Origin: SIAJ01 sp036266155
GTDB taxonomy: Bacteria; Planctomycetota; Planctomycetia; Gemmatales; Gemmataceae
Assembly (NCBI GenBank): GCA_036266155.1
Contig: DATANR010000366.1
Span: 1-61,279 of the forward strand
DNA length: 61,279 nucleotides
Reading direction: 5' to 3'
Shown piece after piece: positions 23,465 to 34,400 of this stretch. Under the pieces are notes generated by a model. It worked only from the letters and a program-made list of their open reading frames with translations, had not been told where the DNA came from and searched no databases. How positions within the stretch are numbered: the first letter of the stretch is position 1; every line of letters starts with the position of its first letter. Position numbers and translations under genes: made by a program.

Positions 23465-26008
23465 ATGTACGAACGATTCACGGACCGGGCTCGCAAGGTG
23501 ATGCAACTCGCCAATCAAGAGGCGCAGCGCTTCAACCACGAGTACATCGGTACCGAGCACATTCTCCTCGGCCTCGTCAAAGAGGGATCGGGGGTTGCGG
23601 CCAACGTGCTCAAGAACCTCGACGTTGACCTGCGCAAGATTCGTCTTGAAGTCGAGAAGATCGTCCAGACTGGACCGGGCGGCGATCAGGTGGTGCTCGG
23701 CAAGCTGCCGCACACGCCGCGGGCCAAGAAGGTGATTGAATACTCGGTCGAGGAAGCCCGCAATCTAAACCACAATTATGTTGGTACGGAACACTTGTTG
23801 CTCGGCTTGTTGCGTGAGCAGGAAGGCGTCGCGGCCCAGGTCCTCATGAATCTGGGGTTGAAGCTCGAAGACGTTCGCGAGGAAGTTCTGAATCTTTTGG
23901 GGCACAACATGCCAGAGTCCAGTGAAGGGCCCAGCGAAGGCGGGGGCGGCACCCGTGAGCGACCGGCCAAGGGTAAGTCCAAGACCCCGGCACTCGATAG
24001 CTTTGGCCGCGACCTGACCGAACTTGCCCGGCAGGGTAAGCTCGACCCGGTCATCGGTCGGGCCAACGAGATCGAGCGCGTCATCCAGATCCTTTCGCGC
24101 CGGCAAAAGAACAACCCCGTACTCCTGGGCGAGGCCGGCGTCGGCAAGACCGCCATCGTCGAAGGACTTGCTCAGCTGATTGTCGACGGCAATGTTCCCG
24201 AGTTGCTACGCGATAAACGGCTCGTCGTGCTCGATCTCGCGATGATGGTGGCCGGCACCAAATACCGCGGCCAGTTCGAGGAACGCATCAAGGCCGTGAT
24301 GAACGAAGTTCGCCGAGCCAAGAACACGATTCTGTTCATCGACGAACTGCACACGCTGGTCGGGGCCGGCGGGGCCGAGGGCGCGATCGACGCTTCCAAT
24401 GTGCTCAAGCCGGCGCTGGCCCGCGGCGAAATCCAGTGCATTGGCGCCACGACACTCGACGAGTACCGCAAGTACATCGAGAAAGATGCCGCCCTCGCTC
24501 GCCGGTTTCAGGACATACTCGTGAATCCGCCGTCCAAGGACGAAGCGGTAGAGATCTTGAAGGGTCTGCGCGATCGCTACGAATCGCACCACCGCGTGCA
24601 GATCACCGACGCGGCCCTCCTGTCCGCGGTCGAATTGTCGGATCGCTACATCACCGGCCGCTGTTTGCCGGACAAGGCGATCGACGTCATCGACGAAGCC
24701 GGTGCCCGCATCCGGCTCAAGGCCATGACGCGGCCGCCGAATTTGAAGGACATCGACGAGCAGATTGAGAAGCTCAATCACGACAAGGAAGCGGCCGTCG
24801 CCGAGCAAGACTTTGAGAAGGCGGCGAGTCTGCGCGATCAGGCCGACAAGCTCAAGAAGAAGAAGGACCAAGTTACCAAGGAATGGCGGGAGAAGTCGAA
24901 GGAAGCCGACGGCGTCGTCGATGAGGAAGTCATCGCCGAGGTCGTCAGCAAGATGACCGGCGTGCCGCTCAAGCGGCTCGGCGACGACGAGACGGCTCGC
25001 TTGCTCAAGATGGAAGACGAACTTCACGGCGCCGTCGTCAGTCAGCACGAGGCGATCAAGGCGTTGTCGAAGGCCGTCCGCAAGAGCCGGGCCGGGTTGA
25101 AGGACCCGAAGCGGCCAATGGGGTCGTTCATCTTCGCCGGCCCGACGGGCGTGGGCAAGACGTTGCTCGCCAAGCAACTGGCCAAGTTCATGTTCGGCAA
25201 CGAGGAAGCGCTCGTTCAACTCGACATGAGCGAGTACCAGGAGAAGCACAACGTTAGCCGGCTCTGGGGTGCCCCGCCGGGTTACGTGGGTTACGAAGAA
25301 GGCGGCCAGCTCACCGAGAAGATCCGCCGCCGGCCGTATAGCGTGGTGCTGCTCGACGAAATTGAGAAGGCGCATCCGGACGTCTGGAATTCGCTGCTGC
25401 AGATCATGGAAGAAGGCCGGCTCACCGACAGCTTCGGCCGGGCGATCGACTTCAAGAACGCGATCCTCATCATGACGACCAACATCGGCGCCGGTGAGGT
25501 GATCACGCAGCGGCCGTTCGGGCTCGACCAGTATCGCAAGAGTGATTCCGAAGCCAGCTACAACGACATGAAGAAAAAGCTGAAGGCCGAGATGGACAAG
25601 GTCTTCCGCCCCGAGTTCTTGAACCGCGTGGACGACATCATCGTCTTCCGCGGCCTGACCGAGAAGGATTTGCATACGATCGTCGACATGGAGTTGAAGA
25701 AGGTGTCGAAGCGGCTCAAGGACAAGGGCTTCATTCTCGATGTGACAGAAGAAGCGAAGAAGTTGATCATCGCCAAGGGTACGAACGTCGAATACGGCGC
25801 CCGGCCGTTACGTCGGGCGATCGAGAACTTGCTCGAGGATCCGCTGTCGGAAGACCTGCTCCGGGGTTCGTTTATCGGGGCCGACACGATCATCGTCCGT
25901 GCCGACGGCGTGCCGGATAGCGAGGATGCCAAGCTCGTAATGGAAGGGGTCAAGACCGAGAAGCCGGCGGAAGTGACGCCCGAACTGGCGACGGCGGCCG
26001 CGAAGTAG
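23465..26008 (+). CDS. clpC: ATP-dependent Clp protease ATP-binding subunit ClpC
   Basis: This 847-residue AAA+ unfoldase has full length. The double Clp-N domain occupies residues 1-145 (FTDRARKVMQLANQEAQRFN, YIGTEHILLGL twice). D1 has Walker A GEAGVGKTAIVEGLA (near 222) and Walker B ILFIDELHTLVGAGGAEG. The UVR-containing middle region (HDKEAAVAEQDFEKAASLRD, 434-453) identifies ClpC rather than ClpA or ClpB. D2 has Walker A GPTGVGKTLLAKQLA (near 560) and Walker B VVLLDEIEKAHPD. It feeds unfolded proteins to ClpP and acts in protein quality control. It is a single-gene unit ending in a good terminator. Confidence 0.97.
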   Translation: MYERFTDRARKVMQLANQEAQRFNHEYIGTEHILLGLVKEGSGVAANVLKNLDVDLRKIRLEVEKIVQTGPGGDQVVLGKLPHTPRAKKVIEYSVEEARNLNHNYVGTEHLLLGLLREQEGVAAQVLMNLGLKLEDVREEVLNLLGHNMPESSEGPSEGGGGTRERPAKGKSKTPALDSFGRDLTELARQGKLDPVIGRANEIERVIQILSRRQKNNPVLLGEAGVGKTAIVEGLAQLIVDGNVPELLRDKRLVVLDLAMMVAGTKYRGQFEERIKAVMNEVRRAKNTILFIDELHTLVGAGGAEGAIDASNVLKPALARGEIQCIGATTLDEYRKYIEKDAALARRFQDILVNPPSKDEAVEILKGLRDRYESHHRVQITDAALLSAVELSDRYITGRCLPDKAIDVIDEAGARIRLKAMTRPPNLKDIDEQIEKLNHDKEAAVAEQDFEKAASLRDQADKLKKKKDQVTKEWREKSKEADGVVDEEVIAEVVSKMTGVPLKRLGDDETARLLKMEDELHGAVVSQHEAIKALSKAVRKSRAGLKDPKRPMGSFIFAGPTGVGKTLLAKQLAKFMFGNEEALVQLDMSEYQEKHNVSRLWGAPPGYVGYEEGGQLTEKIRRRPYSVVLLDEIEKAHPDVWNSLLQIMEEGRLTDSFGRAIDFKNAILIMTTNIGAGEVITQRPFGLDQYRKSDSEASYNDMKKKLKAEMDKVFRPEFLNRVDDIIVFRGLTEKDLHTIVDMELKKVSKRLKDKGFILDVTEEAKKLIIAKGTNVEYGARPLRRAIENLLEDPLSEDLLRGSFIGADTIIVRADGVPDSEDAKLVMEGVKTEKPAEVTPELATAAAK

Positions 26009-26030
26009 TTAATGGGACTTTGAACTTGGA

Positions 26031-26060
26031 GGGCGGTCCCCGGAATGGGGCCGCCCTTTT
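26031..26060 (+). terminator. Intrinsic terminator of clpC
   Basis: GGGCGGTCCCC and GGGGCCGCCC form a GC-rich stem with a short loop, followed by TTTT. It begins 22 bases after the clpC stop. Confidence 0.8.
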
Positions 26061-26132
26061 CTATTGGCATGCGCCAAAAAGAAGCCGGCTTCCCATATTA
26101 GAGAAGCCGGCCGCCGTCGAACACGGAAGTTG

Positions 26133-26831
26133 CTATCGCCAACGGAATCCTCCGCCCCAACCGCCGGTCGAATAGGTGAAGCCCGGGCCGTAGGCGGCGC
26201 TCCAGTTTCCTCCATAGCCTGGCCCCCAGTTACCGTAGCCGTAGTAGCCGGGACTGTAGCCGGTGCTAAATCCGTAGCGGCCAACGTTCACGTTGACGCT
26301 GCTCGCCGGATAGTAGTATCCGCCGTTGTAATAGCCGGTGTTGTAAAAGCCTGGCGAGTACGCCGTGGTGTATCCTGCGGGCACTACATAGGTACCGGTC
26401 GAGGGTGTGTAGTATCCCGACTGGATAACGGTTCCCGGCTGATATGTGCCGGAAGTCTGGGTCACCGTGCCGGCGGACCCATTGTCCGGCTTGTCCGTCG
26501 AACTCGTCCCTGTCGTCGTTGTCGAGCCGTTCGAGGTGCCGGGCTGCATCGTCACGGTTCCCGGCGCGTACATCATTGGGCCCGTGGCATACATGGGTGT
26601 GCCGTAATAGGCGTCCGCACGATACCCGCCGCCCCAGCCGCCTCCCCACCCGCCGCCGTAGCCCACGCCATAACCCCAGCCGCCACCGCCCCAGCATCCA
26701 CCGCCGCCCCAGCAGCCGTGCGAATACCCGCCACCCCAGCAGCCGCCGCATGACCACCAACACGCCTGACTTGTGCCTGCCCAAGCGAGCGAGCCCGCCA
26801 GGGCCATTGCGTACAGCCATCGCATGCGCAT
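26133..26831 (-). CDS. Secreted Gly/Tyr/Trp-rich low-complexity protein
   Basis: This 232-residue protein has a signal peptide (MRMRWLYAMALAGSLAWAGT) and a strong GGAGG site before ATG 26831. Residues ~24-75 are Gly/Trp/Cys-rich (ACWWSCGGCWGGGYSHGCWG). A Thr/Ser/Gly-rich linker (~95-140) and a Tyr/Gly/Pro-rich tail (YNTGYYNGGYYYPASS) follow. The composition suggests a surface or matrix protein, possibly cross-linked through cysteine and tyrosine. Four to five cysteines cluster in the first mature 25 residues. The function is unknown. Confidence 0.7.
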   Translation of the reverse strand: MRMRWLYAMALAGSLAWAGTSQACWWSCGGCWGGGYSHGCWGGGGCWGGGGWGYGVGYGGGWGGGWGGGYRADAYYGTPMYATGPMMYAPGTVTMQPGTSNGSTTTTGTSSTDKPDNGSAGTVTQTSGTYQPGTVIQSGYYTPSTGTYVVPAGYTTAYSPGFYNTGYYNGGYYYPASSVNVNVGRYGFSTGYSPGYYGYGNWGPGYGGNWSAAYGPGFTYSTGGWGGGFRWR

Positions 26832-27047
26832 TGTGAATACCTCCGTTGCGGGTTTGTGAGGTCGGCCGATGCGCCAGAAACCATCCGGCGGCCGCCCCAG
26901 CGCGACTGCTAATGCTGCAACGGGAGTGCCGCGACTCCTCCAACTTTCCCACCTTACCGGCAATTTGGCCTAGCCAGTTGTCCAGTACAAGTCGGTCTCG
27001 CACAGATTCGCATAGATCGTTAACCTGCGCCTCCGAGAGGAGCCCGC

Positions 27048-28079
27048 ATGAAGCGAATCGCCGCGACGATTGCCGTGTTGATCATTGCCCTTGCTGTGCT
27101 CGATGTGTTGTCAGCGGCACTCTGCAGTTCGACCGGCCTGCCCGACCGCGTCGTCGACATCCAACATCCAACGACGCTAGTCGCAAAACTCGATCACTTA
27201 CGAATGGCCCCGCATCCCAAGGTCGTGCTGCTCGGCGACTCGCTTGTCTATGGCGGCATTCTCGAGGACTTTGGCGACGCCGACTGGCGTGAACACGAAC
27301 TTGGCACGCAACTGACGAACGAACTCGGCGGATCGACGTTCGTCATGAATCTCGGCATCAACGGCGCTCTGCCACTCGATCTGGAAGCGCTGGTGTCGCT
27401 CGTCGCCGCTTGCGACGTCGACTGGATCGTATTCGACATGCACCTTCGGCCATTCTCCGCGGACTTTTCGGCGCCTGCTCAACAGATGTCAAGGCCCTGG
27501 CTCCGCGAATTGCAAACCGATGGATCAGGCCAAGCACACTGGCGGCCAGCAAGAAGCGACACGTCACGCTGGCTCACCGGCCGACTGGCGGATGGCTCGT
27601 TCCTGGTCCGCAATCGCATGCTCATCCAGGAGAACTTGCTTTCGACCAAGCCGGCTCGCCAGCCAAGGCTGCGACCGTCGGTGGCAAAATCAGAAACGGA
27701 CGCGGAAATTGAAGGTTTGATGAGACTCGCTCAACTCAAGAATCGCCTGCGCAAGCTCGACCTGAGCCCCGACGATCCGCAAGCGGGCGCGCTGCAACGA
27801 ACGTTGCGCAACCTCGCGGACCGTAGGCAGAAGCACGTCGTCTTTTATGCCAAGGAAAATCCGGCTCTGTTGCCCGATGTTATGGAACCGGACGACCACG
27901 CTCGGCAATATGACCGGCTCGTGAAGCTCGTTGACGATGCCCAGGGCCCGAGCGGAGTGTACCTGCTGCCGATCCCCGATCTGGAGGAACGCCACTTTGT
28001 CGACTTCACCCACCTAAACGCTGAAGGCTACAGGATTTTGGCTCGGCATCTCGCAGCGACCATCCGGCCCGCGAAGTGA
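27048..28079 (+). CDS. SGNH-hydrolase-like membrane-anchored or secreted protein
   Basis: This is 343 residues. MKRIAATIAVLIIALAVLDV is an N-terminal hydrophobic anchor or signal. Block I reads VVLLGDSLVYGG (near 62-73) with the catalytic Ser, block II is FVMNLGINGALPLDL, and the end carries HFVDFTHLNAEGYRIL, supplying the Asp-His pair (DxxH). So all SGNH catalytic positions look intact. It may be an esterase, deacetylase or acyltransferase acting outside the cytoplasm on glycans. GAGAGGAG precedes ATG 27048. Compare the altered GNC site in the 40227-44069 protein. Confidence 0.72.
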   Translation: MKRIAATIAVLIIALAVLDVLSAALCSSTGLPDRVVDIQHPTTLVAKLDHLRMAPHPKVVLLGDSLVYGGILEDFGDADWREHELGTQLTNELGGSTFVMNLGINGALPLDLEALVSLVAACDVDWIVFDMHLRPFSADFSAPAQQMSRPWLRELQTDGSGQAHWRPARSDTSRWLTGRLADGSFLVRNRMLIQENLLSTKPARQPRLRPSVAKSETDAEIEGLMRLAQLKNRLRKLDLSPDDPQAGALQRTLRNLADRRQKHVVFYAKENPALLPDVMEPDDHARQYDRLVKLVDDAQGPSGVYLLPIPDLEERHFVDFTHLNAEGYRILARHLAATIRPAK

Positions 28080-28454
28080 TCGCTTCCCGGCGACACGGTT
28101 CACCCGATCACACAATTGCCCGAACATCGGTGTCGATGCCGCGTGATCCCATTTCACGTGCAATCCCCTGTCATACGCGCAAGTGATCACACCGTGCAAT
28201 GTACGCGCGGGTATCGTTTTCAGTGAGTAGCGCAAGAATTCTTGGGATTAGTAGTGGATGGAAACCCATGCAATTCGGTCTTAATTGAAGAGGCGGATAA
28301 GCCGCAGCCGGTGCGACAGTCGTTTTTTCTTGCTATCGGCTGGTGTTTTCGGGATCATACCCTGGTCCCAGGTCGCGAGTTTCGGATTCGCAATTGCCGC
28401 TCGACTTCGACCATACCTGCCCGCTCGCACGAACGAATTATCTTGAGGGCTGCC
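28080..28454. other. Upstream region of the giant protein gene
   Basis: 375 bases lie between 28079 and ATG 28455. The reading frame of the giant protein is open from 28242, but that leader is not secretion-like. A short palindrome AAGAATTCTT occurs near 28230. Nothing else stands out. Confidence 0.45.
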
Positions 28455-31400
28455 ATGCGCTTCTTGCCCGACCTGTCTCGCAGCCTCCGGCCATCACGCC
28501 GCGAGCGATCCAGTTCACGCCGGTTTGTTCCGCGTTTGGCGAGCCTTGAAGATCGCGTCGTACCGACCGCGATTACCTGGACCAACTTGAACGGCGGAAG
28601 CTGGTCGACGGCCAGCAACTGGAATCCGGCCCAGGTGCCGGGCGCGAGCGACGATGCTGTGATCCCGGCGTTGAATGCCGGTGCGACCGTCGCGCATTCT
28701 TCGGGGGCGGACACGGTCCACGGCCTGGTGTTGGCCAACAACTTCAACTTGTCTGGCGGCAGTTTGACCATCAACAGCAACGGCTCGATTACCAAAAGCA
28801 CGCTGACCGTCGGGGCCGGGGCGACGCTGATTTTTTCGTCGGGCGCCCTCGTGAACGCCGCCGAGGCGAGCGGCACGACGTTCGGCATCGTCGTCAATGG
28901 CGTCATGAATGCGACCACGACAACGTTTACACGCTCCAGCGTTAACGGTTATTCCGGCAGTTCTGACCTCCAGGTCACCGCAGGCGGTCGCTTGACGGCG
29001 ACCGGGTCCTCGTTCAGCTGGTCGGGTCTTTCGTTGGCGAATGGAGCGCTTCTCAGCAGCACCGACATCACCGGCAACATTTTCAATCAGACGATCACGA
29101 TCCCGGTGATCGACGCCACACTACTCGCCAACAACCAGAGCTTCAAAGACATCGAGCTTCAGCCCGGCAGCTTGACCAGCGGCCAGACGGCCAACCTGGA
29201 TCCGTTGGGCACCGTTTCGACTGCCAACCAGCGCTATGTGTTGAACAAGACGACCGCCAACTTTACGGTGTCGGCGGGCGCAACGTTGAACATTACGAAT
29301 GGCGCCATTGTCCGCGCCGACGAGGACACTGGCACGACGTTCGGAATCATTGTCAATGGCACACTGAACGCGAATGGCGTGAACTTTACCCGCGCGAGCA
29401 TCAACGGCTACTCCGGCAGTTCGGCGATCCAGGTGAGCGCTGGGGGACATCTCACGTCGACCAATTCAACCTATGGCTGGTCGAGCCTCTCGTTGGCCAA
29501 CGGTAGCCTTCTGGGCGCGACGGACATCACGGGCAATATTTTCAATCAGGACATCACGATCCCGGCGGCCGATGCCTCGCTGCTCGCCAATAATCAGAGT
29601 TTTGAAGACATCAACCTTCAACCGGGCACCGTCGCCAGCGGGCAAACAGTAACGCTAAACCCACTAGGCACAGTGACGTCTGCGAATCAACGCTACATCT
29701 TTACGAAGAACACGGCCAACTTCACAGTCGCGGCCGGTGGGACGCTCAACATTACGAGCGGCGCCGTCGTGATCGCGGCGGAAGGCAGCGGCACGACGTT
29801 TGGCATCGTGGTGAATGGCAACCTAAATATCAATGGCGCCACGTTTAGCCGTCAGTCCATCAATGGCTATTCCGGCAGTTCGGCCATTCAAGTGAGCGCG
29901 GGCGGGCATCTGATCGCGACCAACAACACGTTTGGGTGGTCGAGCCTGTCGCTGGCCAATGGCAGCATCCTCGGCAGCACGGACATCACCGGCAATTTCT
30001 TCAATCAACCCATCACAATCCCGGCAGCGGATGCCGTGCTGTTGGCCAACAACCAGACATTTCAAGACGTCAGCCTTCAGCCCGGCACGATCGGCGCCGG
30101 GCAGAGCGTAACACTGAATCCGCTCGGCACAGTCACGACCGTGAATCAGCGTTACATCTTTACGGCGACCACGGGCAATTTTACCGTGCAGGCCGGGGCC
30201 GGTCTGTTCATCACGAGCGGGGCCGTTGTCAATGGCGCCGAAAGCAGCGGCACGACGTTTGGGATAGTCGTCAATGGATTACTGAATATTACCGGAGCGA
30301 CTTTCACCCGAACCTCCATCAACGGCTATTCGGGCAGTTCGGCCATCCAAGTCAATGCGGGCGGTCGCCTGATCGCCACCAACAACACCTTTGCGTGGTC
30401 GAGCCTGTCGCTCGCCAATAACAGCATCCTCGGCGCAACGGATATCACGGGTAACATCTTCAACCAGAACATTACGATCCCGGCTGCCGACGCCACTTTG
30501 CTTGCTAACAATCAAACTTTCCAGGATGTTTACATCCAACCGGGCAGCGTCACGAGCGGTCAGATCGTGACGCTCGCACCACTCGGCACGGTCACAACGG
30601 TCAATCAGCGTTACATCATCACGGCGACTACGGCGAACTTTAATGTGCAGGCCGGAGGAGTCTTAAACATTGCGAGCGGCGCTGTCGTCAACGCGGCCGA
30701 AAGCAGCGGGACGACGTTTGGCATTGTGGTCAACGGCATCCTCCATATCGATACGGCGAATTTCACGCGGACCAGCATCAATGGCTATTCCGGCAGTTCC
30801 GCTTTTCAAATCGGCTCGGGCGGTCAGCTTATCGCGGCGAACAGCACCTTTGCCTGGTCCGGCCTATCGCTGGCTAATGGCAGCATTTTGAACGTTGGCG
30901 ATATCACGGGCAATACGTTCAATCAGACCATTACGATTCCGGCGATCGACGCAACTCTGCTTGCCAATAACCAGTCGTTTCAAGATGTGCAAATCCAGCC
31001 CGGCAGCTTGAGCAGCGGCCAAGTTGCCACACTGGCGCCGCTTGGCATGGTTACGGCCGTCAATCAGCGCTATATCTTCACGGCGACCACCGCCAATTTC
31101 ACCGTACAGTCCGGGGCGATTCTTAACATCACTGACGGTGCCGTGGTCAATGCCGCCGAGAGCAGCGGCACGGCGTTCGGCATCATCGTGAATGGCATCA
31201 TGAATATCAGCGGTTCGACGTTTACGCGCACGAGTATCAACGGCTACTCGGGCAGCTCCGTCATCCAAGTAAATAATGGCGGCCATCTAACGGCGACGAT
31301 TTCATCGCTCGGTTGGTCTAACATCGCTCTGAACTCCGGTTCGGCCGACGACTTCCAGTTCTTGGCCATCTCCAACAAGTTGACCATTAACAATGGCGCG

Positions 31401-34400
31401 GCCATCAATATTGCTTCGAACAACTTCAGCAATGTTGGTGCGAACGGCGTTATTGCCGTGGGGACGCCGAGCGCCAACATCGACCTGACCAACAATTATT
31501 GGGGCACGACGACGCCGTCCGAGATCGCGGCCAAGATTCTGGATCATGTCGATGACTCGGCACGGCCGACAATTCTGTATAACCCCTACTTGACGGATCC
31601 GCCCGCGGCCTATTTCGATCCGGCAAACCTGCCGGTCGCCACGGCTGGAGTAAGTTACAGCCAAGCGATGACGCCCGTGCTTGGCACTGGTCCCGCCAGC
31701 AACTTCAGCATTACCGCGGGCGCGCTGCCGGCCGGCATGACGCTCTCTTCGTCGGGTGTTCTGAATGGCACACCAACGTCCGCGGGTTCTTATACCTTCA
31801 CCATTTCGGCTGACGACAATAACTTTGGCGGCCCATTTACTGCCCGGCAGCTTGGCTGGCTTGTCGTCAAGGCGCCGGTGCTTACAATCGGGCCGGCCAC
31901 GCTGCCACCCGGCAGGGCAGGAGTTAGTTATAGCCAGAATATTAGCGTTTCTGGCGGAACGGCGCCCTACGGCCAATTCAATGTAACGGCCGGGGCATTG
32001 CCAGCCGGCATCACACTATCCAATAGCGGTACGCTCAGCGGCATTCCGACGACGGCCGACGGGACCTTCAATTTCACTGTCTCGGTTCAGGACTCCACGA
32101 CCGGACTGAATGCGCCTTACAGCGGCAGTCAGGGCTTTAGCTTGATCGTGGACAATACTCCGCCGACGGGCGGTACCGTGAATGATGGAATGGGAGCGGA
32201 CATTGATTTCCAGTCCTCAGCATCCACGATCATGGCCAACTGGGCCGGGTTCTTTGACACGGGAAGCGGCATCGCGAGGTATCAGTGGGCCATCGGCTCG
32301 TCGCCCGGCGCGACGGATGTGCTGGCGTTCACCGACGTCGGCACCGCAACCAGTGCGATGACGGCTGGCTTGAGCCTAAGCGACGGCATCCCGTATTACG
32401 TTAGCGTCACGGCGACCGACGCCGTCGGCAACGTGAGCAATCCAGCGATTTCTGACGGTGTCAGCGTGGACAGCACGCCGCCCACGCCGGGATTCGTCAA
32501 TGACGGCGTTGGCGCCGACATCAATACACAGCTTTCCACTTCCACGATTTCATGTAACTGGTACGGCTTCGGCGATAACAGTGGCAATATTGCGAGTTAT
32601 CAGTGGGCCATCGGTACGTCGCCCGGCGCCAGCAACGTGCGTGCGTTTACCGACGTTGGCAATGCAAGCAGTGCCACCGCCAGCGGCCTGAGCCTGATCC
32701 GCGGCACGACCTACTATGCGAGCGTGCGGGCGATCGATAGCGTCGGCAACGTTGGCGCAGCCGCTAGCTCTGACGGCGTCACAATAGTGACCCCGCCGCC
32801 GGTCATCACTGGCTACTCCATCGATAGCGGCGTCGTCGGCGACGGCATCACGAATGACAATACACCGACGCTCAGCGGCACGGCTGAGCCGCTAACGACC
32901 ATTCGCGTTTACCAGGATGGAGTGTTGCTGGGGCCGACAACGAGCGGAATTGCCGGTGATTGGCAATACACAGTGCCGACGGCCAGTGACGGCCTCCATT
33001 ATCTTACGGCAACTGAAACCGACCTGGCCGGTCATACGTCGGGCGACTCCAGTCCGATGCCGATCAAGATTGATGCGACGGCGCCGACGGTCACAATCAA
33101 TCAAGATGTCACCCAGGCTGATCCGACCAAACTGTCGCCCATTACGTTCAAAATCAATTTCAGTGAGCCAGTCACAGGTTTTGACAACAGCGATATCAGT
33201 TTCACGGGCAGCACAGTCGGTGGAACGTTGCTGGCGAATGTGACAGGGTCGGGCGCCGATTACATAGTTACCGTGACCGGAATGGACGGTGAAGGCGCCG
33301 TCGTCGCAACGATCCCGGCCAATGCTAGTGCTGATGATGCGGACAACGGCAGTCTGGCGTCGACGAGCACGGATAACTCGGTGGTATTCGACAATCAATC
33401 GCCGAGCGTGACGATTAATCAGTCTGCCCTTCAGGTGGACCCCACATATACATCGCCGATCATCTTCAAAGTTACTTTCAGCGAACCGGTGACCGGCTTC
33501 GATGAAACAGACGTTGATGTCAGCAGCAGCACGGTTGGCGGGACATTGAGCAAGAGCGTCAGTGGTTCGGGTGCGGATTACACCGTGTCCGTGACCGGCA
33601 TGATCGGCGCCGGCGATGTCATCGCGTCGATTCCCGCGGGCGCGGCCGTGGATGCTTTGAATAATGTGAGCACGGCCTCAACGAGCACCGACAATACGGT
33701 TTATTTCAATCACGTCGGCTCGCTGCAATTCAGTGCGCCAACGTATGACGCGACGGAAGGCGGCTTCGCAACGATCACCGTCTGGCGCATGAACGGCGGC
33801 GACGGTCCCATCTCGGTCCACTATGCAGCGAGCAGCGGCACGGCGACGTCTGGCGCCGATTTCACGGACACATCGGGCACGCTGAGTTGGGCCGATGGCG
33901 ACTCAAATCCGCAGACGATCACGGTGCCCATTGTCGACGACACGCCTCTCAATGAGGGAGCGGAGAATTTCACGATAGCGCTTGACTCTCCGACGGGCAA
34001 CGCCGTGCTCGGGACCCAATCGGCCGCCCCGGTGATCATTGCCAAGAGCAATGAGCGTACCATCAACGCAGCGGACAAATCGCCGCAAGCCACATTCACG
34101 GACAGCGACGGCGACTTGGTGACGCTCAAGCTCAGCGGCAAAGTCGGTACGCTCAAATACTATCTGACCAATGGAACGGGGCCGATTTCGGAGATTGATC
34201 TCATCGGCACGGATTCCACTAAATCGGTTGTGACCATTTCGGTCAGCAAGCCGAAGGGAGATGGCCGCATCGGCATCGGAGAAATCGATGGTACCGGCGT
34301 TAAAACGCTAACCCTGGCCAAGGCCGACCTGTTGGGGGCCGGCATCAATCTCACGAGCTTCCTGGGCTCCGTGACGATTGGCGACATCAAGACGGGAGCT

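Noticed and set aside
24206..25675. 489-codon open frame antisense to clpC
   Set aside because: It lies wholly inside the well-supported clpC gene, its composition (His/Asp/Leu/Val-rich) is that of a frame opposite a GC-rich gene, and no family is recognisable.
28800..31310. Regular spaced repeats considered as a CRISPR-like array
   Set aside because: The 459-base period is an exact codon multiple inside an open frame, and the repeats encode a beta-solenoid.
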